The translations under genes and the position numbers were made by a program. The notes beneath the pieces were generated by a model, which saw only the letters and a program-made list of their open reading frames with translations, was not told the DNA's origin and made no database searches. This document shows, piece after piece, positions 54,087 through 63,739 of a DNA stretch of 64,000 bases (positions are counted from its first letter, which is position 1; each line of letters begins with the position of its first letter). The stretch is from Methanobacteriota archaeon (GTDB lineage Archaea > Thermoplasmatota > Thermoplasmata > UBA10834), in assembly GCA_020347565.1 (NCBI GenBank), contig CP070732.1, forward strand, positions 713,075-777,074. The letters are read 5' to 3'.

Positions 54087-57053
54087 CTATCTCGCCGAAT
54101 CGCGCTGCCCCTTGTCGGCGCGATGCTCCCTCTGCAGCCTGCCAGGGGCCCACCAGGCCCATTTGCCGAGGAGCGTCATCATCGCCGGGACGATGTACGT
54201 CCGTACGACCATCGCGTCGAGCATTATCGCGAAAGCGAGGGCGAACCCGATCTCCTTCAGCATCATCGTGCTCGAGAGCATCATCGCGCTGAACGCGGAG
54301 CCCATGATTATCGCGAGCGCCGTGATTATGCCTCCAGTCCAGTCGAGCGATTCGACGATCGCCTCCTTATCGGGCTTACCCTTGTGTATCTCCTCGCGGA
54401 TCCTCGTCAGGATGAATATGTTGTAGTCCATCCCGATGCCCATCAGCATGATGAACAGTATCAACGGGATTATCCAGAGTATCGGCTCGTCCAACGTGTA
54501 TCCGAACAGACCCACGGTTGCCGCGAACGCCCACGATATGCTGAGCATTATAGACAGTATCGCGAACAGCGACAGCAGCACCGCACCCAGGACGATGAGC
54601 AGCACGATGAATATGCCTATGACGACCAGTATCTCCATCGTCCTGAACTGAGCGTCCAGGTCCTCGGCGAGGTCGAATATGATGGCCGTTGAGCCCCCTA
54701 CATACACCTCTGCAGAGGATATGGTCGCATCCTGCGACGCGAGCGACTCCATCAGAGACCTCATGTCGGAGACCGTATCGAGCGAAGTCGGCGTCATCGG
54801 GCCGGCCTCGAGTATCACGGTTATGAGAACCGTCCTGTTGTCGACGCCTATGCTCTCCATCATGAGCTGCTCGGTACTCGCGCGAACTTCGGGGGAGAGG
54901 CTGCTCAGGTTCCTGTAGTCGACAGGCACTCCGTTCGGGTTCGTCGGACCCGTCGACTGCTTCACGTTGTCGAGGGAAGAAACGGAGGACACGACGGAGT
55001 CCACGGCATCCAACGCCTCGAAGCTGAAGTTGCCGTCGGCATGGACTGGGGACGACATCCTCATCACGATCTGCGTCGGCATAATCCTCCCGGCGCCGAA
55101 GGCCTCGGTCATCGCGACGATGCCTTCGTTGCTCTCGACTCCGGACGACATGCCCTCGATAAAGTCGAAGCTCGTCTCCGCCGTGACATAGACATAGGTT
55201 GTCGGGATCGAGATCAGTATGGCGACGGCGATGACGACCTTCGCGTGCTTTATCGAGTAGTTGGCTGCCTTGTAGAAGTATCCGTGGTCCCCGCGCGCCT
55301 TCCTCGCCATGACCTTCTCGGCGAATCTGTCCCACCGCTTCCCGCGGGTCGGCCAGAATATCCTGTTGCCGAGTATCATGAGGAGCGAGGGCACAAGAGT
55401 CAGCGCGACGATGATCGAGATGCCGACGGCCAGGCCCATTATGATGCCCATCGTGCGTATCATGGAGAACTCCGCTATCCCGAGGGCGAAGAACGATATC
55501 ATGACCGTAGCACCGCTTGTGGATATACTCTCTCCTGCCCACGTGACGGAAGTCCGGACGGCATCCTCTTTCCCGTTTCCCTTGATGCGCTCCTCCCTGT
55601 ACCTCGCGACGATGAATATCGCGTAGTCGGTACCGACGCCCATCAGTATGCTGAACAGCATCGTCACCACGGTGTAGTGCACGTCTGCCACCAGAGATCC
55701 CACAATGAACACGACGGCCTGGCTAGCTCCGAGTGCGACCATCACACTTCCTAACGGAAGGAACTGAGCGACTACCGATCGGAAGAAAAGCCCCATCAAG
55801 ACGATGATGAGCGTTATGGTGATGGGCTCTATCAGCATCAGCTCATCCTCCATCGAATCCTCCATGTCGGCCGTGAGGGCAGCATCCCCTGTGACGTAGA
55901 CCCTGTACTCGGGCGACAGGTGTACGTCCCGCGCGGTCGAAACGATCTGCCGCAGCTCTTGGACGTTGTCGATTATCGGTTTACGGTCATCTTCATCGAC
56001 GAAGCTGGAGGCCTTGGAGAAGCTCAGCACGATGAGCATCGCGTCGCCCTCCGGGCTTATGAATCCCGCAAGATACTCCTCTGGCAGATCCACCGGGTAG
56101 TCCGAGAGTGTGCCCGAAGAGACGATGTTCTCCGATAACGCCAACACCTCGAGCAACTCGTAGTCCGGGCCGAGCGAGTACGCCTCCTCGAGGAACGCCA
56201 TCTCATCGATCTGCGCCATCGTGGCGACAGTCGACAGGGTGAACGAGTGCACGAGCGTCGAATTGGCGAACGTCGACAGGTCGAAGGCAGCGAGGACGGC
56301 GTGCATCACCGCCTTGTGCTCTGGGGGATAGGGCAGCGCGTCAATGTACGTCGGCGCAGCGACGTCGATCGAATACTCCGCGCGGGCCTCAGGATCCGCC
56401 ACAAGCGTCGAGTTGTCCTGGGTGGAGTTCCATGCGTAGGCGAACGCTTCGAAGTACGAATAGACCGCGTCCGCCGAATCGTCGTCCAAGGAAGACACCA
56501 CCTCCTCCATCGCAAGTAATGTGATGGCATATGCCTCCGCGTCTCTCACCTCCACCGTGGCGGAGGCGTTTGTTAGATACACCCAGTTGTCCACATGTAT
56601 CGATGGAATGCCATACAGCAGGAACGCGGTGAAATTTACCTGCTCCTCCGTCTCATGCAGTACTGGCCCGAGTTCGAACACCGTGCCCAGGATCACCTGC
56701 TCGTAGACAGAGTACACGGACGAGAAGTCCTCGAGGTACTCCAGGCCGTCCAATCCGACGGAGCCCTCCTCGATCTCCATGGAGAAATCGCGCGCTGCTG
56801 CAGCGGCTACGTCAGGACCCGTGACGACGATCATCAGCGTGCTGTTAGCAAGAGACGTCGGAAACTGCTCGTCAATTATCTCCTGTGCCACAAGCGACTC
56901 GATCGCTCCCTCGACCATTTCGGACTCCTGGTAGACGAGGACGTCGTTTACCCTCATCATGGCAGGGACAGCCAGAAGCAGTAGGAGCACCCAGGCAACG
57001 AGTATCTTCTTGTGATGATGAACTACGATATCTGCGATTCTCTCGAATATCAT
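54087..57053 (-). CDS. MMPL/RND-superfamily membrane transporter
   Basis: About 988 residues in two halves, each with a first span, a large external domain and five more spans (12 in all). Signature segments are GVGTDYAIFIVARYREERIK near 475-495 and GIGMDYNIFILTRIREEIHK near 900-920. Such pumps move lipids, hopanoid-like molecules or drugs by proton force. In archaea a lipid or envelope role is plausible. The ATG at 57053 follows AGGAG by nine bases. Confidence 0.9.
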   Translation of the reverse strand: MIFERIADIVVHHHKKILVAWVLLLLLAVPAMMRVNDVLVYQESEMVEGAIESLVAQEIIDEQFPTSLANSTLMIVVTGPDVAAAAARDFSMEIEEGSVGLDGLEYLEDFSSVYSVYEQVILGTVFELGPVLHETEEQVNFTAFLLYGIPSIHVDNWVYLTNASATVEVRDAEAYAITLLAMEEVVSSLDDDSADAVYSYFEAFAYAWNSTQDNSTLVADPEARAEYSIDVAAPTYIDALPYPPEHKAVMHAVLAAFDLSTFANSTLVHSFTLSTVATMAQIDEMAFLEEAYSLGPDYELLEVLALSENIVSSGTLSDYPVDLPEEYLAGFISPEGDAMLIVLSFSKASSFVDEDDRKPIIDNVQELRQIVSTARDVHLSPEYRVYVTGDAALTADMEDSMEDELMLIEPITITLIIVLMGLFFRSVVAQFLPLGSVMVALGASQAVVFIVGSLVADVHYTVVTMLFSILMGVGTDYAIFIVARYREERIKGNGKEDAVRTSVTWAGESISTSGATVMISFFALGIAEFSMIRTMGIIMGLAVGISIIVALTLVPSLLMILGNRIFWPTRGKRWDRFAEKVMARKARGDHGYFYKAANYSIKHAKVVIAVAILISIPTTYVYVTAETSFDFIEGMSSGVESNEGIVAMTEAFGAGRIMPTQIVMRMSSPVHADGNFSFEALDAVDSVVSSVSSLDNVKQSTGPTNPNGVPVDYRNLSSLSPEVRASTEQLMMESIGVDNRTVLITVILEAGPMTPTSLDTVSDMRSLMESLASQDATISSAEVYVGGSTAIIFDLAEDLDAQFRTMEILVVIGIFIVLLIVLGAVLLSLFAILSIMLSISWAFAATVGLFGYTLDEPILWIIPLILFIMLMGIGMDYNIFILTRIREEIHKGKPDKEAIVESLDWTGGIITALAIIMGSAFSAMMLSSTMMLKEIGFALAFAIMLDAMVVRTYIVPAMMTLLGKWAWWAPGRLQREHRADKGQRDSAR

Positions 57054-57189
57054 TGGGCACATCTCCTGAGGCGCACTGAATCAGATGAGTTGTTTTGGTC
57101 GCGTAACTGGTTCGCAGATATAACGATTACGGACTATCATCAATCTTTCACCAGACAAGAGCTGGTCCGAGACCGAAGGAGCAGCAGGC

Positions 57190-58248
57190 TCAAAGGCGAA
57201 CCACTGTGGAACTCTCGAAGCTGTCGTAGGCGCCGAGGATCGCCCTCAGGGCGGCGATTCCGTCACGTGAAGTGATTTCCGGTTCATCATGGTCGACCAG
57301 GCTCCTGGCGAAAGAGTCGATCTGGAGTCCGAACTGCCCTGGGTGAGGACAATCCTGAGCCTCGATCTCCTCGTGCCCCTCTCGCCCGAAAAGATATAGC
57401 TTGTTCGCGTAAGGAAAGGCTCTGAGAGCGCCCTCGGAGCAGTGTATGCGGAAACTGATCGGGCTGGGATCCCATGCAGGGCCCTCGCCTTCGTAAGGCG
57501 TAGGACACTGGATGCCTTCGCCCGGAAGGCTGGAAGAAACCGTCGCCTCATCGCCGACGAACTGCGCAATGGCACCCTCCTCCGTACCGATCGTCATGAA
57601 TTCGGTCAAGGGCGGGCTGCCCGCCCGGTTTCCGCGACCCACGACCCAGCTCAATTCAAGACCCGAGAGCCATCTGAAGACATCGACCATGTGTATGCCA
57701 TGGTCTGTCAGGCCCATCGGTCCTGAGCCTGGCGCCCCTTCAGGATAGATGCCGTACTCCTCGAACTCACGCGCCCCCCTGCCAAGGACGACGGTTTCTA
57801 GTAATAGCCGTAGCTCGCCTACCGCCCCTGAATCGAGGATGTCCTTCGCCTTTCTGAGGGTGGGAAAGAACCGAAATGATTCGCCGTAGAACAACTGCAC
57901 GCCCCTCTCTCTACACCGGTCCGAGATGGCCTCCGCTTCTTCCATTCTGAGCGCCATCGGTTTTTCGATCAGGACATTCACCCCAGCATCTGCCACACTG
58001 CTCGCGACGGCAGCCGAGTGCTTCGGTCCCGTGAGGACGCAGGCGATGTCCAAGGCCTCCTCTCGAAGCATCGTCTCGTAGTCTCTGTACGGGCTGAGGT
58101 CCCATCGCGCGCAGACATTCTGGAGGATATCTTCCTGCAGTTCGGCGCCTGCAACCACGTCGACATGCTTCGACATGGCCATCCCTGGCAGATGGCAGAC
58201 CTGAGCCACGTGGCCCAGGCCAATCACGCCCACCCTGAGTCTATCCAT
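57190..58248 (-). CDS. Gfo/Idh/MocA family NAD(P)-dependent oxidoreductase
   Basis: About 352 residues. The Rossmann motif VGVIGLGHVAQVCHLPGM is at the N-terminus, and the EKPMALRMEEAE block holds the catalytic Lys. The C-terminal beta sheet domain covers about 130-330. It acts on sugars, inositols or similar polyols; the substrate is unknown. GGGAGG lies eight bases before the ATG. It is 53 bases after the BKACE gene on the same strand. Confidence 0.88.
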   Translation of the reverse strand: MDRLRVGVIGLGHVAQVCHLPGMAMSKHVDVVAGAELQEDILQNVCARWDLSPYRDYETMLREEALDIACVLTGPKHSAAVASSVADAGVNVLIEKPMALRMEEAEAISDRCRERGVQLFYGESFRFFPTLRKAKDILDSGAVGELRLLLETVVLGRGAREFEEYGIYPEGAPGSGPMGLTDHGIHMVDVFRWLSGLELSWVVGRGNRAGSPPLTEFMTIGTEEGAIAQFVGDEATVSSSLPGEGIQCPTPYEGEGPAWDPSPISFRIHCSEGALRAFPYANKLYLFGREGHEEIEAQDCPHPGQFGLQIDSFARSLVDHDEPEITSRDGIAALRAILGAYDSFESSTVVRL

Positions 58249-58301
58249 CACATACACCTCCCGCGCTTACGAATCGGAGTCGATAGTGTCCGGGTTGTCG
58301 G

Positions 58302-59258
58302 TCACTCGATTGCCAGGATATCCCTCGCCTGGGTGGGGGAGCCGATCTCCCTTCCGAGCTCCTTGGCTATAGTCGCTATCTTACTCGTCGCCTCGGCATT
58401 GCTGGATATCTTCTCGTCCCTATGTGGGTACATCCAGAGATGATCCTCCATGCCGACGCGAACGAAGTCCACTCCGAGCATTATCGCCAACGTCGTCAAC
58501 GGAAGCCAGTTCCTGCCGCCAACGCTCACGCCGACAACACACTCACCGGGCACCAACCTGATCAGGCTCATCATGTACAGCATACCCCATGGGTCCGGGT
58601 AGGTCTCCGTCGAATTGTGCATGCCGGGACCCAGCGATATGAACGGAGGTTCCTTGAGTATGCCAGGTTCGATAAGCCACTCCCTCACGTTGGTGATTCC
58701 CTCGCCGTTGTGAGCCATGAACTCAGGCTTGATGCCGTGCGACTGCAGGAACTCGACAGTCTTCACGGCGTTGTCGGGTGTCGCGAGACATATCGAACCG
58801 TCCAGGTAGTACGACACTGGCGTGAATATCGTTGACTGCATGTATCTCCTGTCGATGGCGTGGAGCGCCTCCACCATTGGCTTCATGGTCTCGTAGCTGT
58901 AGTCTCCTGATTCAGGATGATATCCTTCCGCGGCGCTCGGCTGTATTATCATGTCCGGGCACTTGTCCAATATCGGCGCTATGGTCGAGGACAGAACCTC
59001 GGTGTTCGTCAGCGAGTCGCCGGTCTCATCCCTCGTGTGCAGGTGGGCGAGGCACGCGCCTTGGGCGTATGATTCTACCGTCTCATTCGATATCTCTTCT
59101 GGAGTGTACGGTTGGTCGGGATTCTGCTTCCTGGAGAACAGGCAGCCCGTGGGACATACCGTGATGAACAGCGGTTTGTCCATCGTTGGATTCCTCTTCT
59201 GCCTCTCGACCATCTTTGCCCATGAATAGCCCTCGAATTCGCCCTTGTTCATATTCAT
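58302..59258 (-). CDS. BKACE-family beta-keto acid cleavage enzyme (DUF849)
   Basis: About 318 residues. The zinc HxH is in ACLAHLHTRDETGD near 72. IIQPSAAEGYHPESGDY and VGMEDHLWMYP near the end match the family. It condenses a beta-keto acid with acetyl-CoA, giving acetoacetate and a CoA ester; members act on 3-keto-5-aminohexanoate (lysine fermentation), dehydrocarnitine and others. Next to an MttB-family gene, a carnitine- or betaine-related substrate is possible, but this is inference. Several starts are close; ATG 59258 is used. Confidence 0.85.
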   Translation of the reverse strand: MNMNKGEFEGYSWAKMVERQKRNPTMDKPLFITVCPTGCLFSRKQNPDQPYTPEEISNETVESYAQGACLAHLHTRDETGDSLTNTEVLSSTIAPILDKCPDMIIQPSAAEGYHPESGDYSYETMKPMVEALHAIDRRYMQSTIFTPVSYYLDGSICLATPDNAVKTVEFLQSHGIKPEFMAHNGEGITNVREWLIEPGILKEPPFISLGPGMHNSTETYPDPWGMLYMMSLIRLVPGECVVGVSVGGRNWLPLTTLAIMLGVDFVRVGMEDHLWMYPHRDEKISSNAEATSKIATIAKELGREIGSPTQARDILAIE

Positions 59259-59326
59259 CACCCTGATGTGTCGATCTCTCGAGCGTCGCCGAGGAAGCGT
59301 TTAATCTGAGATAAGCCTTCTGCCCG

Positions 59327-61147
59327 ATGCAGGGTCGCACGCCTATGACTTCACAGGAATACGACATCATCATCAGGGGCTCCGATGTTGTGGACGGCTC
59401 AGGAAGGCCACCGTTTCACGCGGACATCGCCATCCTGGGCGACAGGATAGCAGCGATTGGAGCGCTCAAGGGGGACTCCAGGACGGAGGTCGACGGAAGA
59501 GGCCTCGTGGCGGCCCCTGGTTTCATCGACCCTCACACGCACGCGGATTCAGCGATACTCAGGCATCCTCTCGCGCCCAACTTCATCATGCAGGGAGTGA
59601 CCACCGTCGTCGCTGGCCACTGCGGCGAGTCGATGGCGCCGTTGAAGGATAGATGCTCGGCAGTTATGGTGAACGCCTGGGAGTGGTGGCGGAAGGTCAG
59701 GCCAGACGAACCCTCATACCCTCCGACGCTGCCTCTGGACGAGTACGGCGACCTGATAGCGGAAAAGGTAGGGTTCAGCATCGATTGGAGCACATTTGGC
59801 GGCTTCCTGGACAAGGTAGAGTCCGTCGGAACGGCGGTGAACTTCGCGTCGCTCGTAGGACACAACACCCTGCGGACCGCGGTCATGGGAAGCGATTTCA
59901 AGCGCGTAGCGGCGAAGAGCGAGATCGGCGAAATGGAGGAGCTCCTCAGGGGGGCAATGAACGACGGCGCATTCGGCCTGTCGACCATGACCGATCCCGG
60001 CCTCGGGGAGTACGCGGATGTTGAGGAGCTCACCGCGCTTGCGGCTGTCACGAAAGAGGAGGGCGGCTGCCTCGTACCTCACACCAGGCATACGCAGAGT
60101 CAATGGCCAAGCCTTGACGGCGCCGAGATGGGGTACGGCATCTATCATGGGCCAATCGAGGACGTGTGGGTCGGAAGGTATCGCGGGACACTGGAGGCAA
60201 TCGAAATCGCCCGTAGCTCCGGCGTGAAACTCAACATAGCCCATCTATCCAACGTGTTCAGGATCACTCAGCCACACCCCGATCATCTTGAGGAGGCCAT
60301 GGCGGCAGCCACTCTTGAGGTAATCGATGCCGCGTTGGAGGACGGCGTCGACGTGACCTTCGATGTGGTCGCGTCCGCAGACTGCATATCGACCGGAGTG
60401 CTCATGAGGAGCGACTTCGAGGAGTGGCTGGAAGGGTACGAAGGCGACGCGTTGAATGAGAGATTGCGCTCGGAAGAGTTCAGGGAGGAGGTCAAGACGG
60501 CTCACCGGCACGGCAGGCTCAAGCTTCAGATGATACACACGATGGCGGATCCCTACTGGATGATTAATTTCAGAGTACTCCGATGTTCCAGGAAGGAGTT
60601 TGAGGGGGAAGTCGTGGGCGATATCGCGAATCGCCTTGGGCGCAATGCGCTCGACTTTGTCCTGGATGTCCTCGCGGACGACCCCGAGACCATATGGGTC
60701 CAGTTCCGCGACGAGAGGGGCACTGAGGCAGCGAACACCGTATTCCTGTCCCATAGGTTGGCGATGCCGTGCAGCGACGCGGAAGTCTACGGATTGGACG
60801 CTCCGGCAGGCATGGAAAACGCGCCTCCCCCTACCGCATACGGCCTATTCCCACATTACATCAGACTCATGGTCAACGAGAGGAAGGCTCTGACGATCGA
60901 AGACGCGGTCAACAAGGCGACGGGATTGGTGGCCGAGCGAATGAACATCGAGGGCAGAGGAATCCTGGAGAAGGGGGCGTTTGCGGACATAATCATCTTC
61001 GACAAGACCAGGATCTCGGAGACGGGCGGATTCCTCGAGCCGTGCAGAAGGCCTGCTGGAATAGAATCGGTGATAGTGAACGGACGCATCGTCTACAGAA
61101 ACCAGGAACTCACACTTGACAGACCAGGCGCTGTTCTAAGGTTGTGA
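59327..61147 (+). CDS. N-acyl-D-amino-acid deacylase family amidohydrolase
   Basis: 606 residues. The metal-binding HTH lies in APGFIDPHTHADSAIL near 65, with TVVAGHCGESM after it, where the Cys is typical of D-aminoacylases. LNIAHLSNV carries the later His, and EKGAFADIIIFDKTRI the C-terminal beta strands. It frees D-amino acids or removes acyl groups from modified residues, as from cell-wall or aged protein. A TATA-like TTTAAT at 59300-59305 would start transcription at the ATG at 59327; the ATG at 59345 is an alternative. Divergent from the BKACE gene. Confidence 0.85.
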   Translation: MQGRTPMTSQEYDIIIRGSDVVDGSGRPPFHADIAILGDRIAAIGALKGDSRTEVDGRGLVAAPGFIDPHTHADSAILRHPLAPNFIMQGVTTVVAGHCGESMAPLKDRCSAVMVNAWEWWRKVRPDEPSYPPTLPLDEYGDLIAEKVGFSIDWSTFGGFLDKVESVGTAVNFASLVGHNTLRTAVMGSDFKRVAAKSEIGEMEELLRGAMNDGAFGLSTMTDPGLGEYADVEELTALAAVTKEEGGCLVPHTRHTQSQWPSLDGAEMGYGIYHGPIEDVWVGRYRGTLEAIEIARSSGVKLNIAHLSNVFRITQPHPDHLEEAMAAATLEVIDAALEDGVDVTFDVVASADCISTGVLMRSDFEEWLEGYEGDALNERLRSEEFREEVKTAHRHGRLKLQMIHTMADPYWMINFRVLRCSRKEFEGEVVGDIANRLGRNALDFVLDVLADDPETIWVQFRDERGTEAANTVFLSHRLAMPCSDAEVYGLDAPAGMENAPPPTAYGLFPHYIRLMVNERKALTIEDAVNKATGLVAERMNIEGRGILEKGAFADIIIFDKTRISETGGFLEPCRRPAGIESVIVNGRIVYRNQELTLDRPGAVLRL

Positions 61148-61328
61148 CTCAGGTCTGTCGGATGTCTGCTGTGTACGTCGTCGGCTATCAGAACTTGGTA
61201 TCATCAGTGAGGATGGGAAGCGGCGGGTCCTGGTCTGAGTTCGTCTGAGCGTTGGCCTACGTCGAGACGTTCGACATACACATCGGCCGTGAAGCCGTTT
61301 GAGCAACTGCAAGCGATGTTCCCTCCGG

Positions 61329-62624
61329 CTACAGAATTGGCGGTTGGAGCCTGTATCTGCCCTCGGGCAAGCTTATCTCGAACCTGGTAGACCTTCCGGG
61401 GATACCGCACTCCCTGATCGATATGCCCGCGCACGCCAGAATCTCCTTTGCCAAGAACAGGCCGTAGCCGTCAGAATTGCCGTATCTACTCCCGCAGCAG
61501 AAGAGCTGGCTCTTCGCGCCTTCCGGAACGCCCTTGCCTTCGTGCTCCACAGACAAAACAAGGCACGCTTCAGACTCTCGGCACCTCACCAGTACCTCGC
61601 GACTTCCGACGTCCATGTCGGGTATGTTCTCCAGCACGGACCTTATCGCGCGCTCGAACATGTCGTCCGCAAGCACTTCGATGCCCTTCCGTTCGATGCT
61701 GAGTGAGACGTCGCATGCATCGACGCCGGCCACCGCGCGTTCGACATCCTCTTCGAGGGATCGCCAACCGATCTCCGTCTCGCCGACCAGCTGGAACGCC
61801 TTCGCGAAGGATATCCGCTTATGGATGGCAGAGCACCTCTTCCCGATCTCCCCCAGATAGTCTCTGACGGCCGCGTCGGGACATGAGTCCATGGCGAGTT
61901 CGTTGTAGAACTTGACGACATCGACGAGGCTGCCGATCTCGTCGAGCCCAGCGGACTCCAGGACAGAGAGCCTGCGCCGTGTCCTCCTGAAGTCGCGCAT
62001 CTCCAGCCTGTGAATTATCGACAGGTGCACACGTCTGAGTATGTCGTGGCTCGTTCGCTCATATGTCTCTCTTGGCACATGGCCCCCCTTGATTGAGAGG
62101 AACTCGTCCAGGGGCACATAGTAGGGGTTCGAGCACAACTCGCCGTGCATGACCAGCATCGGGTGCGTGCGCAGAACGTCGAGCAGCACGTCGTGTCCAA
62201 AGCTGGGCTCATAGTATTGACATAGCATGCTCGCGTCCGACTCTGGATACAGTCCGTTCAACCTGGCCTCGTACTCCGCGAGCAAGTCTGCACCAGGAGC
62301 GCCCGTGCACGACCAGGTCATCTCGCCGGTCGCCCTCAGGCCCCTGTAACCCTCGGACACGCTCTTCGCCTCGTTGTCGCGAACCAAGTTGAGCATGCGG
62401 CCGACGTCGAATCGGCCCCCCTTGAGGTAGGTCTCGTCGCTTGTCATGAAGGACAGCTGGCCGGACTCAAGATGAGCCTGAATGTCCCTCGCCGCCATCA
62501 GGGCGTCCACGATGTCCTCCCGGCTGCTGCTGTCCAATATGTATACGCACTTCTCGCCACAATCCAATCCGGCCAGAAGGAAAGGCACCACCGACGATAG
62601 CTGCTCAGCCTCGCTCCTGAACAT
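61329..62624 (-). CDS. MEDS-domain sensor histidine kinase
   Basis: 431 residues. The N-terminal MEDS domain (about 1-170) opens FRSEAEQLSSVVPFLLAGLD, and the C-terminal HATPase domain keeps SVLENIPDMD (N box) and GYGLFLAKEIL (G box). It senses an unknown methyl-group or redox signal. No partner regulator is nearby. Family members normally carry a His-Ser-Met-type segment before the first residue shown; the matching residues (S-A-H-T-A-S) are encoded just upstream in frame (62625-62642) with no ATG, GTG or TTG. An in-frame CTG at 62669, after AGGAG, could be the real start. Confidence 0.82.
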   Translation of the reverse strand: MFRSEAEQLSSVVPFLLAGLDCGEKCVYILDSSSREDIVDALMAARDIQAHLESGQLSFMTSDETYLKGGRFDVGRMLNLVRDNEAKSVSEGYRGLRATGEMTWSCTGAPGADLLAEYEARLNGLYPESDASMLCQYYEPSFGHDVLLDVLRTHPMLVMHGELCSNPYYVPLDEFLSIKGGHVPRETYERTSHDILRRVHLSIIHRLEMRDFRRTRRRLSVLESAGLDEIGSLVDVVKFYNELAMDSCPDAAVRDYLGEIGKRCSAIHKRISFAKAFQLVGETEIGWRSLEEDVERAVAGVDACDVSLSIERKGIEVLADDMFERAIRSVLENIPDMDVGSREVLVRCRESEACLVLSVEHEGKGVPEGAKSQLFCCGSRYGNSDGYGLFLAKEILACAGISIRECGIPGRSTRFEISLPEGRYRLQPPIL

Positions 62625-62696
62625 GCTCGCAGTATGCGCGGATCTCGTCTTTTCTGTGATCCCATCCAGGTCGTCGAAGTCTCCTATCAGTGCGAA

Positions 62697-62955
62697 TCAA
62701 CCCAGTACTCTTATTCATGACCGCATTGACCTTCGACAATGGCGGTCACAGGTGTCCGAGATTGTACAGCTTGACGGGCCCAATATCGACAATCCCACAT
62801 AATAAGCTATGCCCGTACAGACGACGGCCAGTATCGTTGGTCATCGGTGTGTGCGCACGCCCTGCGGCCTCCGAAAACCATGTTGAAATAACGATGAAAG
62901 GGTTTGCGAACAAGACGAATCGAACGGATGATCCATTTGAAGACTTACTGGATGA
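62697..62955. other. Intergenic region upstream of the MEDS kinase gene
   Basis: No gene is seen. On the - strand, TATA-like elements lie near 62712-62719 (GAATAAGAG) and about 62800 (CTTATTATG); either could serve the kinase gene. Confidence 0.4.
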
Positions 62956-63141
62956 TCAGAACCTGTCTCTTCGTGGGGGCCTGTGCTTCTGGAAGCAGTC
63001 CCTGCAGTATACCGGCCTCCCCTCCGTAGGCTTGAAGGGGACCTCGGCCTCCGCGCCACAGTCGGAGCACTTTATCTTGTGCATCTCCCTGGGGCCTGAG
63101 TCGCGCCTGCGTCTGCCGCCTCCATAGTTGTCGTAACTCAT
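62956..63141 (-). CDS. Small CxxC-x17-CxxC zinc-ribbon protein
   Basis: 61 residues. An Arg/Gly-rich start (YGGGRRRRDSG) is followed by CSDCGAEAEVPFKP and YCRDCFQKHR, giving the spaced Cys pairs of this known short zinc-ribbon family. It probably binds nucleic acid. AGGAG precedes the ATG. Confidence 0.82.
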   Translation of the reverse strand: MSYDNYGGGRRRRDSGPREMHKIKCSDCGAEAEVPFKPTEGRPVYCRDCFQKHRPPRRDRF

Positions 63142-63333
63142 TACGTACTTCTCCTATGTTGCGAGAGCGCCGATTGCACTCGTCGCGGCTAAGGCATCTG
63201 CGTGGGACTACAAGTAATGATGCATGCAACAGGCATCCTCACCGCGTTCTTGAGCCCTGGCCGTGTCGACTCGTGGGGTGTGGGACAGGACACGGTTGTC
63301 GCAAGGGACTCGTCGAACAGAGAACAACCGTCA

Positions 63334-63711
63334 TCAGATGTCTCTGTTGGAAGTGAAGAACAGTAGCAACGCGGCAACGCCCAAGAAGAAGGCCGGCAAG
63401 CCGTCTCCGAAGGCTGCAAGGAAGGCACCAGCGAGCGAGAGCGACATATGAGTGTCCTTCAGCGCACAGATGCCACCAAGCACTCCAACGACGCCCATGA
63501 TCGTTATCGGCACGGCGCACATGTACACCGACCACCCGATGGCTTCGTGCAAGGACCAGAACCCGCTCAGACCATTCGAGATAACCAGCGCTCCCGCGAT
63601 TATCGTCAGGTACCCGCCAACGACCACCTTGAGGTCTCTGCCAGGCTTGACAGTGAACGGCCTAGAAACGACCTTGAAGTCGTTTCCCTCGTTTTTCTCA
63701 GACATCGACAT
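63334..63711 (-). CDS. Small four-span membrane protein
   Basis: 125 residues. A charged N-terminus of about 28 residues is followed by four hydrophobic spans (about 30-48, 56-74, 76-86 and 95-118). The family is not recognised. It resembles the short archaeal membrane proteins that are often called hypothetical. Confidence 0.6.
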   Translation of the reverse strand: MSMSEKNEGNDFKVVSRPFTVKPGRDLKVVVGGYLTIIAGALVISNGLSGFWSLHEAIGWSVYMCAVPITIMGVVGVLGGICALKDTHMSLSLAGAFLAAFGDGLPAFFLGVAALLLFFTSNRDI

Positions 63712-63739
63712 GTCGGACTATCGTCATGCCCCATGCGTT

